Of a DNA stretch of 64,000 nt, positions 46,563 to 55,794 are shown one piece after another. Numbering within the stretch: position 1 is the first letter of the stretch; every line of letters begins with the position of its first letter. The notes under the pieces were generated by a model. That model saw nothing but the letters and a program-made list of their open reading frames with translations. It was not told the DNA's origin and searched no databases. The translations under genes were made by a program, and so were the position numbers. The stretch lies in contig NZ_CP084098.1 in the NCBI RefSeq assembly GCF_036345015.1, positions 2,431,326 through 2,495,325 on the forward strand, read 5' to 3'. Source of the DNA: Cyanobacterium sp. Dongsha4. Its GTDB lineage: Bacteria > Cyanobacteriota > Cyanobacteriia > Cyanobacteriales > Cyanobacteriaceae.

Positions 46563-48380
46563 ATGGCGTCATTTCGAGATCTAATTAAATATTATGACAA
46601 TTATAAAATAACGGTTATTTTTAGTATTGGTATTGCGGGTTTATTTGAAATATTAGACTTAATAGTACCTTATTTAATTGGACAAATTCTTAATATTATT
46701 TCTTCACAAAAAGTTGATAATTTTACTAATAATTTAATTGAAAAAACAGCCTTTTTATTTCCTTATTTAAAAGATTTTACAACTTTATCTCTAACAATTT
46801 TAGTAATGTTTATTTTTATAATTACTGTTGTTAGAGCCCCTATTCAACCTTGGATAGCTTCTTGGTTTCATTGGGAAGTTGCCTTAAAATCTCGTAAAGA
46901 CTATTCAGAAAAAGTGATAGAGAAAATACTTTCCTTACCTTTAAGTTTTTATGATGAAAATAATCCGGGGAGAATTGCGGGGAGAGTAGCCAGAGGAATT
47001 GCAAACCATACATGGACTTATCCTGAAATTGCAGGTCAATTAATACCTAAGTTGATCAGAGTTTTTGGAATTTTTCTTGTTATTCTTTTATTAGAAAAAT
47101 GGATTGCTATTGGTTTTATAATCTCTTTTTTATTGATTTTAATTTTTACTTTAATTCATCTACAAAAACTAATTAGAGAGGAACAGTTATTAGATAAACA
47201 TCAAGAAAATACAGAAAGTCGAACATCAGAAATTATTACTAATATAAAAACAGTCAAGGCTTTTGCCACAGAATCACAGGAATTAAATAGACAAAAAAAA
47301 CGTCTTAATCGTGAGTATCAAGTAGTTATTAATCGTATTCATTTGGGCTATGTAAAGTTAGCTACATGGTCGAGAACTGTGGTTCAATTATCTTTATTTT
47401 TAGTATTTATTTCTATTCTTATTCCTACGGTTAAACAACAAATTTCTTTGGGGCATTTCATTACAATTTATACCATTGCTAGTATGGCTTATAGTGAAAT
47501 TGAACCTATTAGTAATTTAGCGGAAGTTTTTGCCCGTCGCTACGCTTCAATGATTCGTTTTCATGAATTTATGAATTTACCCGTTGGGGAAGATGCTTCT
47601 AGTTTATCCCCTTCTTTTTCTGGTCAAAATTCCTATCAATTTACTGGAAAAATAGAATTAAAAAATATTGCTTTTGGATATAATCAAAATCGTTTAGTTT
47701 TGGAAGATATTAACTTATTGATTAATCCTTATGAAACTGTTGCTTTAGTAGGTAAATCTGGTTCAGGCAAATCAACCTTAGTTAAGTTGTTATACCGTTA
47801 TTTTGAACCGATAAAAGGACAAATTTTCATGGATGGAAAAAATATTTATGACCTTGATATTACCAACTATAGAAAGCGTTTGGCGATTGTTCATCAAGAT
47901 GTGGATATGTTTAATGGTACAATTTTTGATAATCTAATTTATGGTAATCCTTATGTTAGCGTTGAAGAAGTGAAAAGAGCTTGTGCGATCGCACGTGTAG
48001 ATGAGTTTATAAGAGAATTACCAGATGGATATTATACAGTAGTGGGAGAAAGAGGAGTAAGACTATCAGGAGGGCAGAAACAAAGACTCGGCATCGCAAG
48101 GGCATTAGTTATGAATCCCGATATTTTAATCTTCGATGAGGCAACATCTAGCCTTGATTATGAATCAGAAAGGGAAATTCAACTGGCGATGCGATCAATT
48201 TTTGGTACTCGCACAACTATTATTATTGCCCATCGTCTCAGCACTGTTAGAGAAGCTGATAAAATAGTAGTCCTAGATCAAGGTAAAATAGCTGAATTGG
48301 GTAATCATGAACAATTATTAGCTCAACAGGGCATTTATCAAAGACTACATTCCTTACAAGAAAGCGGTGATTTATATTAA
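46563..48380 (+). CDS. ABC exporter, fused membrane and ATPase domains
   Basis: A 605-aa half-transporter that works as a dimer. Type IV (exporter) membrane domain with about six helices in residues 15-320, then the ATPase domain at about 360-600. Walker A GKSGSGKST near 396, Q-loop IVHQDVDMFNGT, signature RLSGGQKQRLGIARAL, Walker B ILIFDEATSSLD and switch IAHRLSTV are all intact. The fold is shared by lipid A, peptide and multidrug exporters, so substrate is unknown. Single gene between repeat-containing spacers. Confidence 0.93.
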   Translation: MASFRDLIKYYDNYKITVIFSIGIAGLFEILDLIVPYLIGQILNIISSQKVDNFTNNLIEKTAFLFPYLKDFTTLSLTILVMFIFIITVVRAPIQPWIASWFHWEVALKSRKDYSEKVIEKILSLPLSFYDENNPGRIAGRVARGIANHTWTYPEIAGQLIPKLIRVFGIFLVILLLEKWIAIGFIISFLLILIFTLIHLQKLIREEQLLDKHQENTESRTSEIITNIKTVKAFATESQELNRQKKRLNREYQVVINRIHLGYVKLATWSRTVVQLSLFLVFISILIPTVKQQISLGHFITIYTIASMAYSEIEPISNLAEVFARRYASMIRFHEFMNLPVGEDASSLSPSFSGQNSYQFTGKIELKNIAFGYNQNRLVLEDINLLINPYETVALVGKSGSGKSTLVKLLYRYFEPIKGQIFMDGKNIYDLDITNYRKRLAIVHQDVDMFNGTIFDNLIYGNPYVSVEEVKRACAIARVDEFIRELPDGYYTVVGERGVRLSGGQKQRLGIARALVMNPDILIFDEATSSLDYESEREIQLAMRSIFGTRTTIIIAHRLSTVREADKIVVLDQGKIAELGNHEQLLAQQGIYQRLHSLQESGDLY

Positions 48381-48410
48381 CTTTAGTTGGGCTTAAGCAT
48401 ATCGAGTAAG
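48381..48410 (+). repeat. Dispersed repeat left-end motif, copy 3
   Basis: CTTTAGTTGGGCTTAAGCAT then ATCGAGTAAG; about 23 of 30 positions agree with the copies at 17776 and 29421. It starts right after the ABC exporter stop codon and is followed by 7-bp-like GCAGGTATCAGG. Same orientation as the copy at 49379, so the pair directly flanks the YaaW gene. Confidence 0.6.
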
Positions 48411-48443
48411 GGCAAGTTGCAGGTATCAGGTTTTAATTAACGG

Positions 48444-49277
48444 CTAATGGAAATCTCCTCTCGTTAAACGTATTTGGGCTAAGGCAAAGACAACAGGTAT
48501 AATTCTAGTGTAGTTAGTTGCGATCGCTCTCCATCCTAAATCAGCGAAAAAACAAGCCCATAAAGCAGGAGTAAGAAAAGCAAAAAAACTTCTCACCGCA
48601 GTATATCGGGCAGAAGCCATCACCATACCCCTTTTAGCCATTTGTAAGCTGACATAACTTTGTAATTGGTTAGCAGTGGCTAGACTGCCTTTAATCAAAG
48701 TATTTTTAGTAACTTGATATGTAGCGAAATGAATAGCAAATTGTTGGGCTATTTTTTGCAATAACCAAGGTTTAAGGAAGGAATTGACGGCAACTAAACT
48801 CCCCCCCTTAACTAAAATTTTGAGAGGATCATGTTGTAAACTAACAGGTAAAGGTTGAGGTTGAGGATGATTCGCCAAAGAGTTAATTACCTTTTGTCTT
48901 AAAGAATATTGCTCCCTTGGAGACATTTTTTCCCATGCCTTTTGCAACAAATGTAAAAAGATTTCCGACTCAAGTGCGATCGCATCCATACTTCTACTAT
49001 AAGATATTTGTAGATAACGACATACCCGAATTAAAATATCTTTGTATCTTAAAGAATGATACTCTCTTCGTAAAACAGTGAAACCATCTGCGGCTAAAAA
49101 CTTAAATCTATTTTCAATATAATCTAAAGATGTTTGCCAATCTAAACTCTGAATATCATGGGGGGTAGGAGTTTGCCAATAATCCAAAGGGTTAAAACGA
49201 CGACAGAACAAAATTTGAGTAACTTGATGGATTTCTTCTTCGGATGCTAACTCTAATACTTCCCTTAACTCATCCAC
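48444..49277 (-). CDS. YaaW/UPF0174-family protein
   Basis: A 277-aa protein resembling the YaaW (UPF0174) family. N-terminal LREVLELASEEEIHQVTQIL with FCRRFNPLDY, then helical regions, and a C-terminal part that is more hydrophobic with repeated Ala/Phe-rich helices (about 190-270), possibly membrane associated. The family is loosely linked to DnaJ/TerB-like and DUF3944 proteins; function unknown. It is enclosed by direct repeats at 48381 and 49379. Confidence 0.7.
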   Translation of the reverse strand: MDELREVLELASEEEIHQVTQILFCRRFNPLDYWQTPTPHDIQSLDWQTSLDYIENRFKFLAADGFTVLRREYHSLRYKDILIRVCRYLQISYSRSMDAIALESEIFLHLLQKAWEKMSPREQYSLRQKVINSLANHPQPQPLPVSLQHDPLKILVKGGSLVAVNSFLKPWLLQKIAQQFAIHFATYQVTKNTLIKGSLATANQLQSYVSLQMAKRGMVMASARYTAVRSFFAFLTPALWACFFADLGWRAIATNYTRIIPVVFALAQIRLTRGDFH

Positions 49278-49378
49278 GACTTTAACCTATCTCACACGCA
49301 TTTAATTATTCATTTCATTATAAGCAGAAATTAAGAAATGATTATAACTCTTAAGAAACAGATTGAGGAATTTATTAA

Positions 49379-49408
49379 CTTTAGTTTGGTTTCAGAATAT
49401 CGGATAAG
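49379..49408 (+). repeat. Dispersed repeat left-end motif, copy 4
   Basis: CTTTAGTTTGGTTTCAGAAT then ATCGGATAAG, matching 29421-29450 and 17776-17805 closely over the last 18 bases. It is followed by GTTTCAGGCTTCAGATTGCAGG and GGATGTTAGGG tracts. Right end not recognised before the EI24 gene at 49524. Confidence 0.65.
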
Positions 49409-49523
49409 AGTAGGTTTCAGGCTTCAGATTGCAGGTGCTAGGGGATTGGGATGTTAGGGTTTGTGTTAATTAAACATAGAGATTAGAGACATGGCAATAG
49501 GTTTCATGTGAAAACTAAGTTGA

Positions 49524-50372
49524 TTATGCAATAGTATTATTTTCTTCATGAGGTTTTATATTGCGATTATTCCGTAATGTATTATACTCACAAATTAATA
49601 AAGTACCTGCTGAAACACAAATAGGAATAGCAATTAAGTTAACCAAAGGAATACTTATTAAAGCTAAACAAATCAAACCAAAACCAGTAGTAAGAGGAAA
49701 ACCTCCCCAAACAAATTTCAGTTTTTCTCGAAAAGATAGTCTTTTTCTTTCTAGGGTAGCATCAAAAAAATCTAAACAAATAATCGTTATGGTGATAGAT
49801 AATCCCCCGATTAATGAGATTAAATTACCAAAAGCTGGAATAAAATTTAGTAAAAATAAAGGAATACTAAAAACGATAATGAATAATAGTTTTTTTAATT
49901 CAAATAAAATAGCCCTAAAAATTTCTTTAACAATATTAATTTCAATTAGATCTAAATTACCTTTTTTCAAAATTTCTACCTTTTCCGACAACTTTCCATA
50001 AAAAGGAGAACCCAAAATACCCCCAAATTGTAAAATAATAAAACCAACTAAAATCAATAAAATTACGATAATTATTCCTTTTAAAAAAGATGCGATCGCA
50101 CCTATGATATAAGTAAGAAAATCTAGCCATTGAGGAAGATTATCAATTAATTGATCAACTCTGAGAATGAGATTATTAGTAAAATTATCATAAAAATTTA
50201 AACTAGGATTGAGTAATAAAATATAGGAAGTAATCCCGACCAAAATATTGATCAAAATAGGAATAATTAAATATTGCCATAAAGTTTTATTTTGCCAAAT
50301 AATTTTAAGTGCTAAAAAAGGATAAAAAACTCCTGAAAAAAAGCCAAATCCTGTTAATATTGATCTACTCAT
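49524..50372 (-). CDS. EI24/CysZ-like membrane protein
   Basis: 282 aa with at least four long hydrophobic stretches (about 8-50, 85-120, 160-200, 225-260), matching the EI24/CysZ-like family. CysZ imports sulfate in proteobacteria; cyanobacterial members are uncharacterised. Shared signatures are a start with GFFSGVFYPFLALKII, GSPFYGKLSEKVE and the FFDATLERKRLSFREKL loop. Divergent from the cobT-like gene. Confidence 0.8.
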   Translation of the reverse strand: MSRSILTGFGFFSGVFYPFLALKIIWQNKTLWQYLIIPILINILVGITSYILLLNPSLNFYDNFTNNLILRVDQLIDNLPQWLDFLTYIIGAIASFLKGIIIVILLILVGFIILQFGGILGSPFYGKLSEKVEILKKGNLDLIEINIVKEIFRAILFELKKLLFIIVFSIPLFLLNFIPAFGNLISLIGGLSITITIICLDFFDATLERKRLSFREKLKFVWGGFPLTTGFGLICLALISIPLVNLIAIPICVSAGTLLICEYNTLRNNRNIKPHEENNTIA

Positions 50373-50436
50373 AATTTTAATTAATCTAGTCTTTGTTTCT
50401 AATTGCTAATTACTAACTGCCAATTCTTAATTTTTA

Positions 50437-51534
50437 ATGATGCTTTTTAAAAATGATATAAAAATCTATACTCAATTAGAACAGGGAAAGAGATGGTTAA
50501 GCAAATATATTAATTGTCTTCCTCTTTTCACTTGCACATTAGGGTTTACAAATACAGCTTTAATTGAGGGCATTTCCACCGCAGGGGCAACCGTTGACTC
50601 TCGCCGCTACACTGCCTTAGCTGATGCAGAGTTTTTGGTAAAAGGTGTTCAAACAAAATCAATTTTTCCTTTACCCCCCTTAGATGTAGGAATCTCTCCT
50701 ACTTTTATTAGTCGTGCAGTGGTAGAAAAATTTAATCTACCTGTAATTATATTCAATGCAGGGTTACTTCAATCTCCCTCCGTTGCCAATATTGACTTAG
50801 GAGGAAAAAGTGCTAATTGTGTTTCCACGGGAAAAGCCTTACCCCTAGATACTGTCAAACATCTCTATCAAGAAGGATTACAATGGGGAAAAATCCTTGC
50901 TCAACAAGCAGAAGATAGCTATTTAATTCTAAGTGAGTGCGTAGTGGGAGGTACAACTACAGCTTTAGCGGTGTTAACTGCTTTAGGTATTGAAGCTCAA
51001 GATAAAGTTAACAGTAGCCATCCTATATGTAATCATCAACAAAAATGGGAGATTGTCAGCCGAGGATTAAAAAATAGTAATTATAATTTTAATGATCCTT
51101 TAGAAATTATCGCCGCCGTGGGTGATCCCATGCAAATAGTAGTAAGTGCGATCGCTCTTTCTGCTAGTAAAACAGTGGGAGTAATGTTGGCAGGAGGCAC
51201 ACAAATGTTAGCTATCTATGCTCTAATCAAAGCCCTAAATCGTTACTATAACCTGGAAACCTGTTTAGACAATATTATAGTTGGTACAACTCGGTGGGTA
51301 GTGGAAGACTCCACGGGAGACACCGTCGGATTAGCTCAATTAATCGGGGATGTATCTGTTTGTGCAACACAATTGAATTTTAGTAATTCCCGTTTTCCCA
51401 GTTTGCAAGTTTATGAGCAAGGTTTTGTCAAAGAGGGAGTGGGAGCAGGAGGAAGTGCGATCGCATCTCATTTATTAGGTATGACAAAAGAAGAATTATT
51501 ATCAGCCATAGAAAAGATTATTATTCGGTTTTAA
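50437..51534 (+). CDS. CobT-like nicotinate-nucleotide:dimethylbenzimidazole phosphoribosyltransferase family protein
   Basis: 365 aa, cyanobacterial branch (TIGR00303-type) of the CobT superfamily. It shows TNTALIEGISTAGATVDSRR, SECVVGGTTTALAVLTALG, the glycine-rich VMLAGGTQMLAIYALI and the C-terminal EGVGAGGSAIASHLLGMTKE. CobT activates the lower ligand of cobamides. Since most cyanobacteria make pseudocobalamin, the base used may be adenine rather than dimethylbenzimidazole; that is inference from family knowledge. It starts 64 bp from the EI24 gene, divergent. Confidence 0.88.
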   Translation: MMLFKNDIKIYTQLEQGKRWLSKYINCLPLFTCTLGFTNTALIEGISTAGATVDSRRYTALADAEFLVKGVQTKSIFPLPPLDVGISPTFISRAVVEKFNLPVIIFNAGLLQSPSVANIDLGGKSANCVSTGKALPLDTVKHLYQEGLQWGKILAQQAEDSYLILSECVVGGTTTALAVLTALGIEAQDKVNSSHPICNHQQKWEIVSRGLKNSNYNFNDPLEIIAAVGDPMQIVVSAIALSASKTVGVMLAGGTQMLAIYALIKALNRYYNLETCLDNIIVGTTRWVVEDSTGDTVGLAQLIGDVSVCATQLNFSNSRFPSLQVYEQGFVKEGVGAGGSAIASHLLGMTKEELLSAIEKIIIRF

Positions 51535-51556
51535 ATCTAGCTAATTTCAATAAATT

Positions 51557-51573
51557 TCAGGCATTTAGCCTGA
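51557..51573. terminator. Bidirectional hairpin between convergent genes
   Basis: TCAGGC (51557-51562), loop ATTTA, GCCTGA (51568-51573). It lies between the stops of the cobT-like gene (+, 51534) and the coiled-coil gene (-, 51583), so it can serve both. It resembles the hairpin at 17704-17720. Confidence 0.6.
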
Positions 51574-51582
51574 GTTACAATT

Positions 51583-52059
51583 TTACTGTAAACGATAAAA
51601 ATCATCATCTCTATGAGCCAAATCATGACGGAATGCCAATAATTGTTCCTCCAAACAGGCAATACGGTAATAAGCGGCGGTTAACTGGGCAGTTAAACGA
51701 TTAACCTGCTCTTCATAAGATATATTGATATTGTCAGAAACAGAAGAGTAAGAATTAGAAAAAGAAGTCTGCAAAGAATTATCATCCACCAAAATATCTT
51801 TATGATTATTTAATAACTGGTGATGCTCGGAAGAAAAATTTTCTCTACCATTAAACTTAGAGGCTTGAAAAGAATCAGAAGAAGATTGATTTAAAAGATC
51901 CATTTGTTGAGAAGTTAGATTCATTAAATCATTATCTAAACTCATATTAGAATTATCTATTCCCTGCCATCCGACGTGTTCGGCTAATTGTTTCATCATT
52001 AAGTATATTTGGCTAATTCTCTTGTGAATTTTCTTCAAATCTTGTTGTTTATCAGTCAT
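51583..52059 (-). CDS. Unknown coiled-coil protein
   Basis: The open frame extends upstream to 52278, but I choose ATG 52059 (MTDKQQDLKKIHKRISQIYL), giving 158 aa. The upstream part is AT-rich with hydrophobic junk and would overlap the promoter of the next gene. Residues about 5-30 and 118-150 (EEQVNRLTAQLTAAYYRIAC, continuing LEEQLLAFRH) are predicted coiled coils, joined by a Ser/Asn-rich region. No family recognised. Convergent with the cobT-like gene. Confidence 0.6.
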   Translation of the reverse strand: MTDKQQDLKKIHKRISQIYLMMKQLAEHVGWQGIDNSNMSLDNDLMNLTSQQMDLLNQSSSDSFQASKFNGRENFSSEHHQLLNNHKDILVDDNSLQTSFSNSYSSVSDNINISYEEQVNRLTAQLTAAYYRIACLEEQLLAFRHDLAHRDDDFYRLQ

Positions 52060-52284
52060 AAATAGAATATCTCGTAAAATTAAGGAAAATAGTTTATCTT
52101 TTCTTCTTTCTATGCTAAAGTCTGTTATAAAATTATCCTCAGTATTCCTGATTAATTTAAGATTTATCAACAGTATCTTGTTAACCATTGTAAAAGTAAA
52201 AACATAAAAAAATACTTTAAGAAATACAATAAAAAACAAGTTGAAAGTAGATTCCCCTATCGGTGAAATCAAGATCAAATTTTT

Positions 52285-53439
52285 ATGCTTAGTCGTCGCT
52301 TATTTTTATTAGGTAGTGGTAGCGTTGCCCTCTCTAGCGTTTTATCTGGTTGTGAAAGTGCCTCTGATTTATCCATTGCCATTTTAGAAGGTTCACTCCC
52401 TAACCAATTAATTACAAATATCAAACAAGAATCAGCAAAATTAGGTATTGTCAAGCTAAAACCAGAATCCACCCTAGAAAAACTTTATCAGTCTCTATTG
52501 ACTCAGCAAGAAAAGACAATTAATAAAACAATTAATAACCTTAATAATAATTTTCAAAAATCCACTCACCAATTATCAATCATCGGCAATAATCAAACGG
52601 AAATCAAAAAACAAGATTTAACTACTTTAGGTAACTATTGGCTACCATTTGCCATTGAAAATGAATTGATAGATCCCCTAGACTTAAAAATATTAGAAAA
52701 TTGGTCTAAATTATCTCCCCTATTCCAAAAATTAGTGACAAGAAACAATCAGGGCAAATTAGATAATCAAGATCAAATCTGGGGCGCACCTTACCGTTGG
52801 GGATATACCATGATTGCCTACCGAGAAGATAAATTTCAAAACTTAGGATGGCAACCTCAAGATTGGGGAGATTTATGGAAACCAGAAATAAAACATCGTT
52901 TTTCCCTTCTTAATCAACCAAGGGAAGTTATTGGCTTAGTGTTAAAAAAACTAGGTTATTCTTACAATACAAAGAATCTTAAGCAAATTACTAACCTATT
53001 ACAAGAATTACAAACTCTCAATCAACAAGTAAAATTTTATGACTCTCGTAACTATTTACAACCTCTAATTTTAGGTGATACATGGTTAGCGGTGGGATGG
53101 TCAACGGATATAATTCCCTTAATAGAAAGATACCATAACATTAAAGCAGTAATTCCTATTTCTGGTACTTCTCTATGGGCAGATATATGGGTAAAACCTC
53201 GCAGTCAATCATCAGAGTTGGAAAAAATTTATAATTGGATTGATTTTTGTTGGCAATCAAAATCTGCACGGCAAATTAGTTTATTTAGTAGTGGAATTTC
53301 TCCTGTAGAGACAAGTTTTTCGGAAATTAATCGTCAAATACCCTTAATATCTCCCGAAGTTTTAGCAAAAAGTGAATTTATTGAGCCTCTTGAAAGTCAG
53401 TTTTTTGCAGAATATGAAAAAATATGGACTCAACTATAA
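52285..53439 (+). CDS. PotD-like extracellular solute-binding lipoprotein
   Basis: A 384-aa periplasmic binding protein. The N-terminus combines twin arginines (SRRLFLLGSG) with a lipobox (LSGC at about 20-23), so it may use Tat export and lipid anchoring. The body matches the class of spermidine/putrescine- or iron-type binding proteins: WGAPYRWGYTMIAYREDKF, DWGDLWKPEIKHRFSLL, WLAVGWSTDIIP and AVIPISGTSLWADIWVKP. No permease or ATPase genes are adjacent. A role in polyamine binding is likely but unproven. Confidence 0.8.
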   Translation: MLSRRLFLLGSGSVALSSVLSGCESASDLSIAILEGSLPNQLITNIKQESAKLGIVKLKPESTLEKLYQSLLTQQEKTINKTINNLNNNFQKSTHQLSIIGNNQTEIKKQDLTTLGNYWLPFAIENELIDPLDLKILENWSKLSPLFQKLVTRNNQGKLDNQDQIWGAPYRWGYTMIAYREDKFQNLGWQPQDWGDLWKPEIKHRFSLLNQPREVIGLVLKKLGYSYNTKNLKQITNLLQELQTLNQQVKFYDSRNYLQPLILGDTWLAVGWSTDIIPLIERYHNIKAVIPISGTSLWADIWVKPRSQSSELEKIYNWIDFCWQSKSARQISLFSSGISPVETSFSEINRQIPLISPEVLAKSEFIEPLESQFFAEYEKIWTQL

Positions 53440-53509
53440 ATAAAAACAAAAATTGGGATGTGATAAAATTCAAAAATCGAGAATCTTCATGAAAAATTAG
53501 GGGATTATT

Positions 53510-53887
53510 ATGGCTCTACTTGGCAATATTATTTGGTTAATCTTTGGCGGTTTTGTGAGTGGATTAGGCTATATCATTGGTGGCTTAAGTCTTTGTTTAA
53601 CAATTATCGGCATCCCTTTCGGTTTACAAACTATAAAAATTGGCATAGCTACTTTAACTCCTTTTGGTAAAATTAATGTCGTTGCTGAAGATTCTAGTAA
53701 TCTTTTGACCATGATTTTTAATGTTATTTGGGTAGTTTTATTTGGTTGGGAAATCGCTCTTTCTCATCTTGTTCATGGTTTAATTTTAGCTATTACTATT
53801 ATTGGTATTCCTTTTGCTCAACAACATTTTAAGTTGATTCCAATTGCCTTATTTCCTTTTGGCAGAAATTTGCAAGATGTTAACTAA
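53510..53887 (+). CDS. YccF-domain inner membrane protein
   Basis: 125 aa consisting of two copies of the YccF repeat. The repeats are NIIWLIFGGFVSGLGYIIGG leading to TIIGIPFGLQ, and NVIWVVLFGWEIALSHLVHG leading to TIIGIPFAQQHFKL. Each has membrane helices and the IIGIPFG(A)xQ signature. The terminal LIPIALFPFGR is typical. Role unknown. Tight spacing (70 bp) to the PotD-like gene and 87 bp to surE suggests a small same-strand group without proof of an operon. Confidence 0.9.
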   Translation: MALLGNIIWLIFGGFVSGLGYIIGGLSLCLTIIGIPFGLQTIKIGIATLTPFGKINVVAEDSSNLLTMIFNVIWVVLFGWEIALSHLVHGLILAITIIGIPFAQQHFKLIPIALFPFGRNLQDVN

Positions 53888-53974
53888 TTACCAATTAATA
53901 ATTCTTCTTGATAATCTCTTTCTTAATTTCACTTTCAATTTAACTTTATAACCTTTTAATTTATTACTCAAAAA

Positions 53975-54775
53975 ATGCGTATATTAATTAGTAATGATGA
54001 TGGTATTTTTGCCAAGGGAATTAGAACATTAGCAAATGCGATCGCATCTTGTGATCATGAGGTGACAGTTGTAGCACCAGACAGAGAAAGATCAGCTACA
54101 GGTCATGGTTTAACGCTCCATCAACCTATTCGTGCAGATATAATTGAAGGAATTTTTCACGAAAAAGTAACAGCATGGTCTTGTTCTGGTACACCATCAG
54201 ACTGTGTAAAATTAGCATTAAGTGCCATTTTGAAAGATAACCCCCCCGATTTTGTTCTTTCGGGAATTAATGAAGGTCCTAATTTGGGAACAGATGTCTT
54301 ATATTCGGGTACTGTCTCTGCCGCCATGGAAGGCACAATGGAAGGAATTACAAGCATAGCTTTTAGTTTAGCCAGTTTTACCATCAAAGAATTTCAACCC
54401 GCCGCCAATTACGCCCTAAAGCTAATTCAACAATTAACGGAAAATCCTTTACCAGAAGCAACTTTATTAAACGTAAATATTCCCCCCATTTCTGAACCAG
54501 AAATCAAAGGAGTAAAAATCACCCGTCAGGGTATAAGACGCTATACAGAGAATTTTCACCAAAGATTTGACCCCAGAGGAAAAAGTTATTATTGGTTAGC
54601 AGGGGAAGTAGTCGAAGAAATTGAACAACCCGAACATATTTACTTACCTCCAGATTTACCCACCGATGTTCAAGCAAATAAGGATAACTATATCACTATT
54701 ACACCCTTGCAATATAACCTAACAGATGTGGTTACAGTTCAACGGCTAGAACAAAAATTGATCATTAATAACTAG
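53975..54775 (+). CDS. surE: 5'-nucleotidase SurE
   Basis: Survival-protein E phosphatase acting on nucleoside 5'/3' monophosphates; metal dependent. 266 aa. Asp8-Asp9 in [11 protein letters not shown], then [31 protein letters not shown] and [20 protein letters not shown], which together form the metal and active site. Normal length and all key residues kept. Single gene. Confidence 0.96.
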   Translation: MRILISNDDGIFAKGIRTLANAIASCDHEVTVVAPDRERSATGHGLTLHQPIRADIIEGIFHEKVTAWSCSGTPSDCVKLALSAILKDNPPDFVLSGINEGPNLGTDVLYSGTVSAAMEGTMEGITSIAFSLASFTIKEFQPAANYALKLIQQLTENPLPEATLLNVNIPPISEPEIKGVKITRQGIRRYTENFHQRFDPRGKSYYWLAGEVVEEIEQPEHIYLPPDLPTDVQANKDNYITITPLQYNLTDVVTVQRLEQKLIINN

Positions 54776-54927
54776 CTTCCTCAAAAAAAGCCTTACAAAA
54801 GCTATTAAGAAATATTAAAAATCAGTAATAATAATTCTAATACCACCGAATAATCTTGACTGTTCAGAAAAAAAATGATAAATTCTGAGCTAAACAAACA
54901 GGCTATATATAAAATTTTTATCATCCT

Positions 54928-55125
54928 ATGAACTTACCGTCATCTGCCTTTCATCAACACAAAAAAGAGGATGTGAGTGATTATGTAGCTCATTTACAAA
55001 TACACATGAGTCTGCAATCTCGTAATCTTTTACCCCAAATTGACCAAGTAAAAGATAGTCGTGATAACTTGTTATATCAAACTCAAGCCAATATTGAAAA
55101 GCTAACCTCTCGTGAGTTAGTTTAA
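54928..55125 (+). CDS. Small uncharacterised protein
   Basis: Not recognised. 65 aa, soluble, rich in Gln and His, with a helical middle (DYVAHLQIHMSLQSRNLLPQ). No clear ribosome site, but the codon pattern looks like that of neighbouring genes and the frame is isolated in an otherwise empty 560-bp gap between surE and psrp3. Possibly real; confidence is moderate. Confidence 0.4.
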   Translation: MNLPSSAFHQHKKEDVSDYVAHLQIHMSLQSRNLLPQIDQVKDSRDNLLYQTQANIEKLTSRELV

Positions 55126-55142
55126 ATCATAGCTATAACTAA

Positions 55143-55235
55143 AAGAGTTCGGGGTTTTTAATTCTTAATTATCAACTATTTACCTTTGCCCCTTGCCCTT
55201 TTAACTTTGCCCCTTGCCCTTTCAACTTTGTCCTA
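55143..55235. repeat. Dispersed repeat, interior copy
   Basis: GAGTTCGGGG followed by the core TTATCAACTATTTACCTTTG and TGCCCCTTGCCC twice. Shared with 17877, 26777 and 29613. No end motif is recognised. Confidence 0.65.
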
Positions 55236-55335
55236 TTCCTTTTTGATATTTTAAAGATATTGGTCTGTATTTAGGGTATAATGTTAATTTGTATAAATAT
55301 TATTTGTATTTAAGTAGTTTTATTCGGAGGTTTAA

Positions 55336-55674
55336 TTGGAAACCACTATAGAAAATCAATTAGAAACAAACATTGACGGTCGTTTCGTGCTAAAGGTAGT
55401 TTGGTTAGATAAAAATGTTGCCTTAGCTGTAGATTATGTTATTAGTAAAGGTATCAGCCCTTTAACACCTTATTATTTCTGGCCTCGTACCGATGCTTGG
55501 CAAGAATTAAAAGATGAATTAGACACAAAAACTTGGATTACTGAAACTGAGAAAATTGAACTATTAAACCAAGCAACAGAAGTAATTAATTTTTGGCAGG
55601 AAAACGCTGGAAAAACTACCATGTTTCAAGCTCAAGAGAAGTTTCCTGCAGTGGTATTTTCTGGTACAAACTAG
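55336..55674 (+). CDS. PSRP-3/Ycf65 30S ribosomal protein homologue
   Basis: 112-aa protein of the plastid-specific ribosomal protein 3 (Ycf65) family, found in cyanobacteria and plastids and bound to the 30S subunit. Signatures are FVLKVVWLDKNVALAVDYV, YYFWPRTDAWQELKDEL, WITETEKIELLNQATEVINF and FPAVVFSGTN. The start is TTG 55336, supported by a full GGAGG at 55325-55329, 6 nt upstream; no better ATG exists. The strong ribosome site probably compensates for the weak start codon. Confidence 0.92.
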   Translation: METTIENQLETNIDGRFVLKVVWLDKNVALAVDYVISKGISPLTPYYFWPRTDAWQELKDELDTKTWITETEKIELLNQATEVINFWQENAGKTTMFQAQEKFPAVVFSGTN

Positions 55675-55794
55675 GATAAACTCTGGAAGAGGGATGAAAT
55701 CGGTGAAAAATAGAAGAAACCTTGATTCATCCTGCTTCTGCTTTGATAAGATAAATATCGGCAGAAGGCATCATTTCCGACGAGATAAGATAAT

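Noticed and set aside
52060-52278. 73-codon N-terminal extension of the coiled-coil protein
   Set aside because: AT-rich hydrophobic sequence reaching to the promoter of the divergent PotD-like gene; ATG 52059 is a better start.
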